This document shows, piece after piece, positions 12,301 to 27,300 of a stretch of 64,000 nt of DNA (position 1 is its first letter; each line of letters opens with the position of its first letter). The stretch comes from Gymnogyps californianus. Taxonomy: Eukaryota > Chordata > Aves > Accipitriformes > Cathartidae. Location: contig NC_059477.1 of the NCBI RefSeq assembly GCF_018139145.2, forward strand, positions 18,525,522-18,589,521, written 5' to 3'. Below the pieces are notes generated by a model. The model saw only the letters and a list, made by a program, of their open reading frames with translations. It did not search any database and was not told the DNA's origin. Made by a program: the position numbers and the translations under genes.

Positions 12301-15300
12301 TAGTTTACCTTAGAATAAGCACCTGTAATATAGCTTCTATGACTGTCAGGATTCAACCAATATCTTTCTACATACCAGAGGGCCATACTTCTTGGTTGCT
12401 GTCAGCCATTGAAAGACAATTCTCTATCATGGTCTGTGTAGTTGAAATAAAAGCTTGCTGTGTTACTCTTTGGACTTAGATACTGGTGCAATGAGGAGCT
12501 ATTCTACTTGTTTTCCCAGGTGTCTTCATTAATAGATTTGCCAGTCTTCAAGTAAGGAATGTCTTGTCATTATCCATTTACCTTGAAGGCATGTAACTAT
12601 CCATTTAATGGTTAATTATAAGGTAAAGGGAAATGAAAAGCATTTATTCATTAATAAACCAAATAGATACATTTTTATGAAGAACATAGATGAGAAAATG
12701 AGCAATATACCCAAGCTGTGCTTAAACTAAGCTGAGATATTTTTTCAGAAAAAATTTCCCTTTTCTATATCCAGTTGTCTTGCTTTCAATTCCTGACAAA
12801 ATGAGTGCCAGGTAGTCTTTGTTAATGCTTTACATCACTGGTTGTAAACAGAACAAAACAAAAACCCAGAGAGGACCAGTGTGTCTTGTGGGCCTTTGAC
12901 AGAGAGCTCATCCCCAGAGAGGGCCATCCATCTGTGGGATGAAATTACTCCCACCTCCCCCCTTGCAGAGCTCTGGCAGCCCATCTCCCTGCCGAGGTCT
13001 CCTGGGGCATCCTACCCTGAAATCACTGTTCTTTTCTCTGTTTGTTGTATTGTTATATTTTGTATAAGCCCTTTGTTATATTAGGGTCATCTTCTAGACT
13101 TGACTGGCTAATAAACAATTCCTCCCTCTGGGGGTATTTGGGGCTAAAACTGTCCCCTCTCCCTTTGGTGATTTATTGGCAGATGTCAGAGGAAATGTCT
13201 GTTACGATTTACCTGATGTTCTGGTTCAGTCAGAAGGGTAACAAACACGCATGATGGAAACATCTAAATGAGAGTAATGCCGGTAGTTCACTACTGGCTC
13301 TTGACTGATGCGGGACTTAACAGTAATTAATGACTTTGGAGTGACAATACATTTGAGTTGACAACTTTTCAACATATTACCCCAAACATACTGTAACTGG
13401 ACCCCAGCAGCTTGGAAATAATTACATGTTCTTCCTCCTAGTTCAAGTTGCTTATTTCCATCTTTGTCATCTTATTTCTTTATGGTCTTAATAAAATGCT
13501 TTTCCATTAATTTTTATTTGCCTAAGATCTCAAGAATATTCTGATACAAAGTGAAAAATTGCAAGTGTACTTGAAGTTTATTTTTCCTCTGGCCTCTTAC
13601 AAGTGAATTAGTTTTATTGCATTACAGAAAGCCTAGCAAAATTAGTTAAAGTTGATTTTCTTACTTGAAATTTTGTCAATAATTTCCTACTGTTATTGGA
13701 TAAATTCACAAATATACAAATTCACAAATACACCTGGTAGCTTTTTAAGAATTAAACATAATCACTGTGAGCAGGTTCTGTAAAATAAATAACATTTATT
13801 TCTGTTGCTACTAATCCTGTCTAAGAATTAATGAAACAACAAAAAAACCCACCTTAAGAAACCCTTAAGAAATGAAATACCTTTCTCCAGATGCTAGGAT
13901 GGGAAAAAGTGCAGAGCACCATTGGTTGTGGAGCTGGAAAATACAGAGGGAAGTTCACAGTGTGGAACAATGAAACATGAGTGTATGATAATGGACCATG
14001 TAATGCAATTGGCCTATTTCATATCTGATTTCTACAATTGTCTAAAAAAAAAGCAGCAACATACATTGTCATTGAACGGGGTTTTTTGCACATTTTTGAA
14101 GGGATTCCGCTTCTGGTGTTACTAGAATATGGCTTTCACTAATAACAATCTGAAAGCCAAGTTTAAAAATGCTTATATGATTAGAAATTGTTCTATTAAT
14201 GAATGGATGGGTTTTTTTCTCAGAAGAGAATCCAATTAAGTGAATCATTACTGTAAAAATTCAAGTCACCAGTCCTTTTCACTATTTGCATTAAAGCTGT
14301 TGGGATTCATTAGCACTTACGCTAGCAGGCACACGTTTCTTGGGAGGCCAGTGTGAGCGGGACCGGTGTGAGGCTCAGATGCAGTGTAGGCAGGTACAGC
14401 TCTGCTGACCTGGATGGAGCCACCCACTCAGTCTGCTGCCTGCGCCCAGGGGAAGCGGGAATGGAAAATTCATGCACTTAACCCAGTGAGCTTGTTTGAG
14501 CAATAAGAGAGGGGGCTTAGCCCTCTGGGTAGACACAAGTGGAACTGTAGAGATCTGGATTCAGAGCCTGAGCAAATCCCTTATTCTCCGTAGGTGATCA
14601 TCTGGCCCCAGGGAAGGTAATGGGAGGTTTGCCATTGATCTCAGCAGGATGTTGCTGTCTTCAGCTTTGTTTGGCATTTGTAAAATTGCATAGTAATGTT
14701 CCCTCTGCCACCTTCCATCTATTTATTCATGGCAGTCAGTCTTTTGTATTGCATTTTCTGATAGAACAAGATCTCTGAAAAAAGTTAAAATTTAAGATCC
14801 AGTCCTCTTTTTATGCCAGTTTAAAATGTAACTTAAGTGAAAATTTGAGTTGTCATGAAGTGTAAAATGTATCCTTTTTCCTGAAAATGGAAAGGTTTTT
14901 AAAATGGGGAAAAACATATAGAAGCTTAATTGATAGAGTTTCAGTAACAGGCAATTGAACCAGAATTAATTATTAATCAGAACTAATAATGGGGTATCTA
15001 CCATTATTCCTGTATTTGGGATATGCGCTGTATTTCCAGGTTCTAAAAAAGAGGATGTGGTTTTTGTGAATGATTTATAGGATTAAAACAAGAGTAACAA
15101 AAACAAACAATTTATAGTAAATATTGTACATAGACTCTCCATTGCCAGATTATTTTACATTTATATGCCACTAAATATTTTTCAACTTTGATTTTTTTTT
15201 TTTAGATTTAGATTATGATGGCTTCAAAAAAAAAAATCATTTAAATCCAATATACTGCCAAGTTCATATAAAATGCATAATATTTTTTAGGTTTTCTGAT

Positions 15301-18300
15301 ATGTGCTGCATTACTGTGATAGGTAAGTTTCTGATACCATTGTTCTAGATATAGGGAGAAAAATTAAACTTTACTTTTCATGGGCATTTGCAAGTAAAAC
15401 CAAAAAAAAAAAAAAATCCACCTTGAGTGCAAACATTTCTTGTATTATCTGAGAATATCTGTCTGAAGTCTTGAGCCTGATTTATCACAATGCTTCTCCT
15501 CACTTACATCTACGTAACTACACTAAATTCAAACTGAAGTTTGACAGGATAAGCTAAAGTAATGCACCAATGACTCATACCCATATCAATATTAATTTTA
15601 TTTTTTTAAGAAGTTAGAAATAGGTATGATTTTAAAAGCTGTGGCAACTCAGTTCTCTTGTATTTTAGACTTAAAAGACAATTCTGTTATTTCCATTGTG
15701 TACTAGCGCTAGTGTTTAGCTATAAACATTTGTATTATTGGAATAGAAAAATGTAAGACTAGTGAAGTCTGATTAATCTAAGATTGATGCTATCCTGTAG
15801 CATTGCCCTGTAGTGCCAGGTTTCTTCTCATTGAAATGCAGGCTCTCCAAGCCTAAAAATATTTGTCTTTTAGACAAATATAGAAAGCCAAGATACATGA
15901 GTAAAGAATGCAGAATTGTGTCCAGGACAGGATATTTATAGCAAGAGTTACTGACTTCTGAGACAGTAATGAACAAGCCCTGTGGCTTAGCAGGCAGTCC
16001 CGCAAACACACATCACTTTTAAATTTAACTAATATAGTTTCCAAAGAGAATATGTAAACACTGTCCTATTATGGGTAATAGACAAAAAGCTATTTTTAAA
16101 AAGCTAACCTAATTGTGCAGCTGTGAATGGTATAAGCCAGATCAATATTTAATGACTATCATGCATTATTTATAGCCCTGTGAGAGATTCCCTTTTTTAG
16201 GTCAAACAGCACAGAGGAGAGCTACACAATGGAAAATAATGTATCACCTGCTTTACAGAATCTTCGATTCAAAATGTAGTGTGAATAACAATTCCTGTAT
16301 TTCTCAATTCCGTAGCCTGAGATATGGCTATTAAGACCTAGCCCCACATAGGGAGGCTTTTGTGTCTCTCTTAAAAACACAGACATTTAACTAAATAATG
16401 ATGGAAAGAGTTGAACAAAAAAAGGAAACAACTTTTAGGACTGCTACTGTATATGACAATGTAAACAGTTGAATCCGTGAAAGATGATGGATTTAAGTGA
16501 AGTTGATACTTGGAGTGTGTTACATATATGATATAAAATGAATTTGTTATTCATGTCTTATGCTGTTACAATTTTATACCCACCCTGACATGCATAACAG
16601 TGGGCAGCACAATGAAAATGGAATTTTATGCATTAATTTTATCTCCAATCTGTAAGAATTGGGAAAGCATTCCTAGACTATGTTGTTCTCTGCTGTGATG
16701 CCATCTTTCAATTTAGAACTATTTTAGTTACTTTTATGTTCTGGTAACTAAATCATTTGTAGTCGTTTATAATAATTACATTGTAGTCTTCCTCAGTACT
16801 TAAGTTTCAGAAAGGCAAGCTGGCCTTTGTGTTTTGGACCACTTATGAAATATTGCCATTAAATATGTATAGCTAGAAGATGAGATTTTTATGCATTGAT
16901 GATACTACCGTTTCAATCAGTTTGGTAACATGGGTTTACCAAGGACCGAAGGCCTTGGTATCACACTGCAATCACCTGCAAATCACACTGCAAAGTCCGT
17001 ATTGCAAGCCATGGTCCCAGCCATGCATATGATGAAACACATACAGTTCTTTAGAGACCTACAATTCTATGTAAGTGCATGAAGTTATTCACATGCTTAA
17101 GTATTTTTCAGATTGTCCTTCAAGGCTAGTCACACAGACTCTTGGAGTCCTCTTTGGCTGTCACAGGAGGGTCTGTGCTGGCGCTGAGCTTTTCCCCAAT
17201 GCTATTCCAGCTGCTCAAGTTCCACTGAGAGTAGTGACAATGGGGAAAAAAATAAGGAGAAACCTTGAGCCTAAACCGGGCTTAAGTGTTAATATTGAGC
17301 TGGGTTCCCTTTTTCCTTTTTGAGAAATGCACGTTTGCAAGATGTAAAACACAGTTTATTTTCTCTGCTTTTCCACATGCGCTGCCCACATAAGACAAGA
17401 CCTAAAGCATAGTGGTAAGAGTTTCATAATTCATGAAACTGAGGTCTTTATTGTATTACATTATTTAATACACTTTTACATGTGCCTGTGTCTTCAGTTG
17501 TCATGGAAACAAGAAGTCAGGAACACATTGCATACACTGAAAATTATTAAAAATAATAAATAATGATTAAAAATAAAATACTGGGGGTTTTATACTAGTT
17601 TCTGAAATGTGAGGCTGTCATCTGTTGACATCAGGCTAGTGCTCTGTAGTTCAAAGATATAGAAAACTAAAAAAAATTTTCAAATTTCAGTGAAGAGAGG
17701 GAATGGCATGGAGGAGTAGGGAAAGATTGTTCATGGTCTTTTCTCGTACAATGTTTAGGTTTAGGGGCATCAAATTAAATTATCAGGGTACAGATTTCAA
17801 TCTGACTAAAGGTCTCTCTTCAGCAAACATGTAGTTAAACTATATGACCTATCATCGTAGATGTTAATGAGTTAAAAATCATGAATTAACAGAAGGAAAA
17901 GGCAAATGAGGACTGTTGTATGAAGACAGTAATCTCTGGCTCAGGAAATCACCAAAGATGAGACAAGTGCATCAAGGAAGTATATTTGCTCAGTTCATGT
18001 AGTCTTCCCTGCTCTTGGTCACTCTCAAAGCTAAGGTACAGGGCTTAGAAGGACCTTTGGTCTGACAGAATACAACTATTCTTGTGTTATTAGTCAGCAC
18101 CTTCCAACAGCACTGCTTGGAAAAAAAAAAAAAAACAGGAAACTACATTCTTTGCATCCCTTATCACCCAGAAGAAAGACCATGCCTTCTATGTTTAAAA
18201 TGAAATGTGCTTTGACTTGATCATTACTGTCATAAATCTCAGAAATTGCAGATACCAGGGTTTGATGAAAACTCCCAAGTTGGCCGAATTGTTTGTTTTA

Positions 18301-21300
18301 GTACGAGCTCTTTCTTTTCCTTTCTCAACCACCTGCCCTGGAAGCATTTCTGGATTGTCCTGCTAAGCTATTCTTCAGCTCCTTGCTTCAGTGCCAGCAC
18401 CTGTGATTCTCAGGTGCACTTTTCCTAATACAACAGCCCTTCTCATACAGATATTGTTACCATCATGAAACCTGTTCCAGTGTGATAGGTTTTATTGAGA
18501 ATAAGGTGTATAAAAGGGCAATATGAAAGTTTGTGGAAAAAAACTGACGTTTTTTGCTTTAATTTCTTCCATGAAGCGTTTTATAAGAAATAAAGCAAGT
18601 GGGACGACTTCAGTGTGTCAGAGGCATGAGACACACCTGTTTACGAATTACTTTAGGAGTTGTCCTACTAGACTAGTGTCATACTACAGTGTCTACCCTA
18701 ATTCTAGGGATAGTTAGTAGAAAAAGTTAATGGAAAATCTGAATTTGCTTTCAAAAATTTAAACATCCAGTTTTATTGAAATTTCAGCATTTGAATTTAC
18801 TGGCTTCGTAGTTGATCAAGGTGAGACTAAATTGTTGCAAAAGGTCACTGAAAGGATTCCTCTTGTATTTCTAAAATGACCACGTTTATTACTTCCAGGT
18901 GAAAATATGGAGCTCCCAGAGTAGAATGTTCCCTTCTCTCCAGGGCAGATGAAATATGAATTTTCCAGGATACTGTGGAGGGAGGGTTCACAAGCAGTAA
19001 TTTACGCTGGTGAGTCTCGGGCACTGAGCTGCTCTCTGAAGGGGCCAGCCCTCTTTGTTGGCTATAGAGGGGTAAAGGGAGGCTATAGCGGTCATGAGAG
19101 GAGTACATCTACCCTATCTGCCCACCTCTGAATATTTGTAGTCTAACTGGGCAGGTTCTTTGCCCTCATGTTGTCATATTGTCTGAGCAGGGTAGGGCAC
19201 TTCTTCATGTTTTGGTTTCCCATCTGCAAAGAGGGGACAGAAATATTAAAACATCTCTGTGAAAGATTTCAACATTTCTGCTTTCTGACTGCAAGAGTTG
19301 TATGATGCAACTGCGTTGCATTTGTATGATAAGCCTGCACAAAACCAGTTTATTTTGTAGCATAGGAGATAAGTAAATCCTGTTTTTAAAAAAAATCTTT
19401 CTCTTGAGGAATAGCTATATATGATTTGAGAGAGTTAAGGCAAAAGAAAGAAACCTGTGGCCTGGAAGCTAAATAAAGCCCACAATTTAATCATATATCC
19501 ATGCCTAGACGTTTTTTTCTGTTTCTTTATGAGTTTAGCACAGGTCATTAAATGAATTTTTAAAAGAGAGAGGCTTCTTTCAGCAAGGAATATGTTCTAG
19601 CCTGTGGATTATGTCAGGGCAAGGGCATAATGCAGATGTCAATAAGGAACTTCCTGTGGAATTTTTTTAATATGTAAGGGCAAAATGTATTTATTCTTAA
19701 GTGTTTATGCTATACAGAATAATCTCTGAATACATTTACGCTGTAGGTTAAAAAGAAGGGAGTTTAAGGGTTAGGATTAAAAAAATGTGAAAAATCAACA
19801 CTGATATTCTGACTGCAGAGTAAAGACACACAGTAACTAGAAATATTAAATAATAAATGACTACTACTAAGATCAGCTACTTCATAGCTAGACCAGAGCT
19901 TAAATGTCCTTGTTAAATACCTTAACAATCACTGAAAATAACAGAAAATTAAAATTACGTGCATTGTCAAAACCGGTCTTTGTACTACTTTTTTTAAAAA
20001 GCCTTCTGTAAAGCTGAAATAGATTTCAATTGATTTAGATAATAATTCTAATAATTTCTGCTATACTCTAATACTCTTTTACAGTACTAAAAAACATTCT
20101 AAGTAGTTTTAAAATATTACTGACTTACTACCTTTAATAGTGGCTGTTTTTCAGTTTCTTAGTAATTACACACACTAATACAGTGGTACTTCAACAACAG
20201 AAATTTTCAGCAGAGGAGTAATAAAACACTTACTGTTATTAATTTACCCATACTAAAAAAAGTGTGCTACTTCTTTGCTGCTCTCAAATACTGCATTTTG
20301 TTATTTACGTGGGAAGTTTTGTATTTCTTGCATCTATTTTTGTATCTAAAACCACAACTGGTCCAGGACTTGAGAATGCTTAGAAAACCAAATTAGAAAT
20401 AGCAATTGTTGGGGACATAGTATTGCTCACAAGTGAAAGTGAAATGATTTATTATCCAACAGACCTGTTGTCTGTCCTTCAATCTGATCGGTCATCGTAC
20501 TCCACAAGAATCTCTTGTCAGCTGGAAAGCATCAAGGAATAAATACAGTTCAACATTGTTACACCATTTAGCCAACAACCATGCAAAAAGTGATAAGGCA
20601 TAGAATACATTTAAAATGTCATGCAAGCCTGAGGAATATCTGATGAATGATTTAAAAAAAAAAAAATCAACACTTGTCAAATGATAAAGTAGTATGCTTC
20701 AGTCAGTGACAGACTTGGGAATTTGTATTTGGAAAGGTTTTCAAACAGGAAGAAAAATCTATCTAGCAAAGATTTGTGCACTTAAATTGGACCAGAATAA
20801 TTTAAAAAATTGGGGTACTTCAGCAAGTGATGGTACTTTAGGAGTTGTTCACTGTGGCTTTATCATGGTTCTTTTGCCATCAACAAGGAGCAAATTATTC
20901 CCCACGCAGTTGAAAGACATTCCTGGGGCTAGCCCTGTACGTGACAGCTCACTGTTCTGAGACCTGCATTCCCAGACTGGCCCAGTAAGACCATTGTACT
21001 GTTTGTTTTAATTCATAGAAGAAAGAACTCTTCAAAGAAATCCAGAAAAATGGCATAATATTTCACATTTTAAATTATTCTTTATTTATCTGTGCTTGGA
21101 TTCCTTTTGTAGCTCAAGCAGACTGACAGTTATAACTGGGAATTTTCTGGTTAAAAAATCAGGTTGCTTTTCACCAAACTTTATTTGGATAGAAATTTTC
21201 TAATTGATATATTATCAATGTTAATTTTAAATTAATCAAGTTCCTTAGTAGTTGTACTGATTTTAAAACCAGGAAAAAAATCTTTTGTTTTCCCTAGCAT

Positions 21301-24300
21301 ATACCCTACAAAAGGAAAAATACTTTTCTTTGTTTATTTCTGCCTCTATACAGTGTTCTGTCTGCAAACAGTTGTTTGTCATAAATGTTTACTGGTATTG
21401 ATTTTAAATTATTAACGGCAATATTTCTATAGTTGGGTTTTTTACAAAATATTTTACAAAAGGAAACATAAATGTCCCTCAGAGGAAGAAGGCAGTGTCC
21501 TTTAAAGGCTTTTGACATTGCCAACGAGTTCATATTAGAGCTAGAACCTTTTTATAATTAAAACTCCAGAAAGCGAAGAATGGGAAATAGATGAGAAACG
21601 TTTTTCTGAGATGAATCTGTTTGGCCACTGGGTGCCATCCTTGCTCCACTTTAAAGCTGATCGCCTAGCAGCATATCTGTTAAACTGTAAAATCCCGAAA
21701 AAGGTAATACCAGTGCAATTTCACACCATCGTAATGTTTTTGTGTGTGCATGTAGTAGAATGTTAGCAGGATGTCCTTCTTGCGTGAGTCACCTGAGAGA
21801 ATCGGGAGAAATATCCCCACAGGTTCAGCCATGTTACATCCACAGCCTCATAGCCAGCAGTTTTTGGTTTTTTTTTTTTTGCATTCCTCCATCAGCTGGT
21901 AAGAGTGAGGCTGTGCTGAAAGACCGCTTCCCACACACGAGTGTGTGAGTGACCATGTTCCTGTGCAGTATTAACTTAGGCTCTGGGATTATTTGAAGAA
22001 AAAAATTACATGGATGCACACTTGTTTTCTACATCAACTCATATTTGGGGTGTATGGGCCTGTGTCATCCAAGCAAAACTATATTTAGCATATATTATGT
22101 AAAAAATATTTGCAATTACAACCTTCTATGGGTTATTTATTATGCTGTTTCATTGTCTGCCTGGGGGGGATTCCTCTATTGTTTTAGTCTCAAAAGTCTC
22201 TTGTTTTAGTCTGGGCAAAATCCCAGGTGGAGTAAATGTACTTTCTAACAGAGAAATTATGTCAGTAGTTCTGCGGTTTTAGTCTTTTAAATTTAAAGTG
22301 TAAACACTTTAAATGTATGAGAAATAGACTCTAGTACTTCTCTTTCTTGCTGCAACTGTATGGAAAATGTGCAGATTGTACCCCAGGCAAAACCAGGAAA
22401 CTGAATATTTTATGAAGCCATTTCTGTGAAGTGTTCCTACATCTTGTGCTTTGCAACAAGCAACACCCAGCTCTGAACACACACAAAAAAGCTGAGAACA
22501 TCAGATATCAGTGTTTTCCAGTGCCTTTGTGATCCCCCTGCGCATACAGCATCCTGTTTGGTGCACTTACATGTAACTCAACTAACCCTGCTTTCTGTGT
22601 TGCCATGCAGCAGCGTGTGTTTTGTCCCAGGCTTATGGGTACACAAAAAAACCTACCCCAAAACAACAAAAAACAATTTTTATTTATGGCCTTCATAAAC
22701 TCTACTGTTAACCAGATTCCAGGTATCTACTTGTGTTACCTGTCCTTTCCCTGAAGGAGACCCGTTGCTGTTGGTGGTGGTAAGGAAAGGTTGTAAGTGG
22801 CATAATCACAGCAACACCACGGCAAGTTGTGGCAAGACCTGGTCTGTGCGTGGTGCCTGCCCCAGGGTCGCATGGCAGCAACCTGGTGAAGACCTTGGTG
22901 AGCTGGGTGCTGTGGCACAGCAATGGAGCCCTGGTAGGGTCCCATATCCAGCTCCTTGCCTGGCTCATTTCTCGCTTGCCTGCACATTAACTGCCTCTGT
23001 TCAAGTCAGTGGTGGCTGAGGTATTTGTGCACCCCACAGCTTTGTGCCAGGCATGGACAATCCTCAGTGTGTCCCTAAAAGGGAGTCACGCAGACAGATC
23101 TCTTCACTGAGATTCATACCTCCTCAGCTGATGCTGCGCCCCCTCTGCAGCACCATCTAAGCATAGGCTAAGATGTTATATTCAAAACGTTAATTTGGCA
23201 GATGCAATGAGAAAAGGAACAGTTATATCAGTCCAATATCACATAAGGGTATTTTCATAGGGGCTAGTTAATATGTATTATAAGACCTTCATTAAGAATG
23301 TCATGAATGACAAGAAATAAGTATTTATGGCTGTGCTGCAGCTTTTCACCTCAAAGCAGTGATGGATGAAAGCAACTTTTGTTGAAATAAAATTTATAAA
23401 GCTAGTGAAATATAGGTAGTAAGTAAAGAGCTAAATAAATATAAGATTTAAGTGCCTATTATTTGTTTTTGTTGAAAGAGCAGGATCTGTACATTTTATT
23501 TTTTGTCAGAAAACATGGCGATTAGGCTGTGGGTTGTGTGTGAACTAGAGCTCTGTGCTGCTGTGCGGGTTGGGTGCTCAGGTTTTCTCTGCTGGTGTGC
23601 TTTGTGGGATAAGGGGTGCTGTGGAGGATGTACGTTCTGGTACTGGGAGAGGAGTTGGACTCTGTATTCACAGTCTGCCCTGCAGAAGCCTCACACAGGA
23701 TAGCCATCTTGGCTTGTTAAACTGTAGCAAGATGAAGTTCTGCTTTTTGGTTTGTGGTTTGTTGAGGTTTTTTGGGGGGGGTTTGAGGGGTTTTTTGAGA
23801 ATGCTCTTTTGGGCAGCCCTGAGCGCTCCTAGGGAGCGACTTATGGATTCAGAATAGGATGGGTGGATTTCTTTTAAACCTGCAATTGGAACTTGATGAA
23901 AACTAAGGAGAAAAAGGCAAAGATAAAACATCTTTTAAGGATAATTACTGCAATGTTCTTTGTAGCTTTCCTGTAAATGTATGTTGTAAGTTTGAAGGTA
24001 TTTTTCAATATTATTTGTTGTCTGCCTGACAATATTCTGCTATAGCTGTCACTCTAGCAGATCTGAAATAGGACTTTCTCCCCAGTGGAGCAGTAGCCCA
24101 CTCATATGGTTGCATAACTTTCACCACCAGTCACTGTACTGCCAGCCTGATTTGTCACAGGTGCTTGGAAAGAAAATTCAGTGGCCAGCAGGAACACTGC
24201 CCAGTGCCATTGCTGTGCACTCCTGCAGCACCGCCATGGCCCCACGGTGGCATGTGGCCAGTGGTCCTGCAGGTTGGTTTGGGTGCAGTGAGTGCTGCTG

Positions 24301-27300
24301 GAGTATGCTGGGATAGAAAAAATAGTGTAATACCAGTGTATACGCCATTGTGGTACTGGTGGGGTTTCTGAGGTTTTATTGTTTCTTTTTTTATTTTTTT
24401 AGTATCTGTTCTTGGCAACACCTTCACTTCTTTCTCTCATGCGCTCTCTCACACCATGTGTCCAACTGAGAATTGCAGGGCACAATTTGGGCTGTTTGCC
24501 ACTAAAAGAGCCAGTTCCTCCTTGTGCCTTCCCATCATGTCCTCTGTGACAAGAACGCTGACCCTGTTCCTTCCACCCTTAATCAGGTTTTTCCTCTTCT
24601 GAGTCTTCAAGGAAGCAGCTAGAGCCTTCCCTTCCCTTCCCTTCCTAGGTAGTCTTGTGGAGGAGAATGCTACCTTGTATCTCTCTTCCCTCACCCTCCC
24701 AAATTTATAGGCATGAGGGGGTCAGTCCGCATTACCCATTCTGATCTTCATGGGAGCAACAAAGCTGACTCTCTGCCTACCAAACCCAAGTAAGGCTGTT
24801 GTGGGAAATGGCAGCCTGCATGCCTGACACTTTTGTATCACAGAGAAATACTTGCCCTAGGTTTGCTGCTTGTGTTTGTTTAAAATTCTGGGATGGAGAC
24901 TGAATAGACCCTTTTGTATGAGCTTCTCATCTGCACCAATGGTCATAAAAAGTCGACAGTTGCTAGCCTGTAGTATGTGACACACTGGTTATTTCCTAAT
25001 CACCGTAAGCCAAAAGGACGTGAACGCTCCCCTGCGCGCCTTGGGAGATCATTGTGTCGAATGTGCATGCCCTGTAAAACTCCAGTCCTAGGCTGCTGTG
25101 GTTATGGACTTTGGCCTTAAGAATAATAGATGCTCAGACCATTAATTGCTTTTATTTTATGTCTCTGTTCTTTTAAAATAGAAATTTCTTGTTCCTTTTA
25201 TAGGCTGCTATATATTTTGTTTCTGTGTACTAGGAAACAACTTTAAGATCAAGGATTGATTTTTAGCAGCATAAATAATGTATTGTGTCTTTTCTATTAT
25301 AGTTTGTAACAATTTTAAATGTAATATTTTTATCTCTGAAATTTATTATTCCTTTTGATGGGTCCCAGTTTCAGAGTGTGGCATGTTCAGGCACGATTGA
25401 TTGACTGATCAGAAACATTCAAAATACTTTCAGTTTTTTAGCTATAATTCTGGGCTTACCTTTGGAAATAGCATGTGTAATGCTGTAATGACATATCTTC
25501 CCTTGCCCTTTTAAAAATAAAATCATAAGACGACAAATCCTTTCCTCAGGCACATATAGCTTTATACCAAAAGCAGAAAGTAAATACCATATTTTTGTCC
25601 TAAGTGTACAGTGCATGATAATAAAAACAAATTTCCTAAATGCTATATTTGATAGTAATATATTGCTTAATGGCTACTTTTCTTGTTCTAATAGAAGAAG
25701 CAGAATAGAATAAATAGCTTTTTACAGATATGAAGTTTCATAAATAGTTATGAAGCTTCTCTTTTAATTAAAGCAAATACCAGTATTCATACTAAGCAGT
25801 AGTTATGGTTGGTAAATGGTCAAACCAAACATAAGTTTTTGAAACAAGACTAAATGCAACTTTCTTTCTTCCACATTTCATGTCTCAATTACTTGTTACG
25901 CTGTTAATTTCCCAGTTGAGGATGAAACAGTATGCACCACATACACATCCTTCAGCTGCAGATTTTGAAGCTGGATGCAAGAGCAGCACTATTCTCGGTT
26001 TACAGATGTAAAACTTCAACTAAAACAATGAATGACCTTTTCCAGCAAAGGGCTCAGACACCTACTGTGGGACTTTGGGCAGAGTTTGGGCATTTGATTT
26101 CACAATTGCAACCCTTTGCTTATCTGCTGAGTTACTCTGAAGAGGTTTAAAATACATAAATCCTGTTACAGGGACTATTTGATGTCTTTTACATCTGAAC
26201 AGTTGTTGGATAAAACATTCACAGAGTCTGACACACAGAAACAGAGAGTCTGGTAGATCTAATGGGGCTAAAGCATGTTTATATAGCAGCATGAGGTCTC
26301 CTTATCTCATGTTTTCATCCAACTGCCTTCAGATGAGTCCAAAGCCCCACTCCTATCTCATTCCAGTCTCCAGTTGTGGTTATTTGAGTATCCCTTCATA
26401 CAGTGACCTAATTCAGAGAATTGGAATTTGGTGAAAGTTGTTGAAGGGCAAATAAAGTTGGGGTGGTTTTGACCCTGCTTGAGCAGGGGCGTTGGACTGG
26501 CTGGTCTCAAGAGCTCCTTTACAACCTAAATGATTCTGTGATTCTGGGCGATTTCACTCCTGAAGGCAGCAGCAATGCTACTGTGATAATCCCGTTAAAA
26601 AAATCACTAGAATCAAAATCCAGAGGAGAATACACGTGCATGCTTTAAGTCGCTTCCACACCCACTCGCCTTTACTGTAAATATTATAAAATTCCCTTTA
26701 AATGCTGCTGTCCTGCTTCTGCTGTGGTTGGTCATTGGAAAAGAGGTGCTAACTCAGCATTGTGAAGGTCAGAGAGACACCATCCGTAGTCTGCAGTAAC
26801 AGATGGAGGCCTTTAAAAGCCATGTTGCTCTGGGCGTTAAAACATCCCTGAGCTGAAACATTTGATTCTTCCCCTTTGGAGAGAGTAAGAAATGTGTCAG
26901 AGGGGAACATAACAGGCTTTGGTCTTCTGTGGCTATGAAGAAGTGCAAAATTTGTCCACTACTGCTAATAACTGACTATAAAGATACATTTTAAAAGATG
27001 CCTGCAGCTATAAATATAAGGAAGTATTTTAGAGGCCTTTATACATGAAAAGAACCCTTTACAAATAAAAATCTTTGCAATCAGAAAATACTGTCTCCAA
27101 TATGGCTTGATAGAAGATTAAGTGAGAGATAAAGAAGGCATCACATTTAAATATTCTCCACTTTGATGCTTTCTGTGCAGGTTTTGATGATCGGTTTAAG
27201 GTTTTTCAGTTCCTAATCTTCTGAGAGAGATCCTAGGTGAAGAGATATTTGAACGGGTAGTCTTATTTTTTTTGTGTATGTCAGGTTGTCTGAAGCTCTG

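Noticed and set aside
22708..23019. Three frames of 83-86 codons in a GC-richer patch
   Set aside because: All overlap each other, none resembles a known protein, and the pattern is that of stop-poor GC-rich DNA.
23760..23800. G-rich run as a possible G-quadruplex
   Set aside because: Only two substantial G runs are present in the short interval, too few for a four-tract quadruplex.
23503..23931. Overlapping 60-100 codon frames on both strands
   Set aside because: They are runs of G/T-rich sequence with Cys/Gly/Trp-biased translation, no domain and no splice context.
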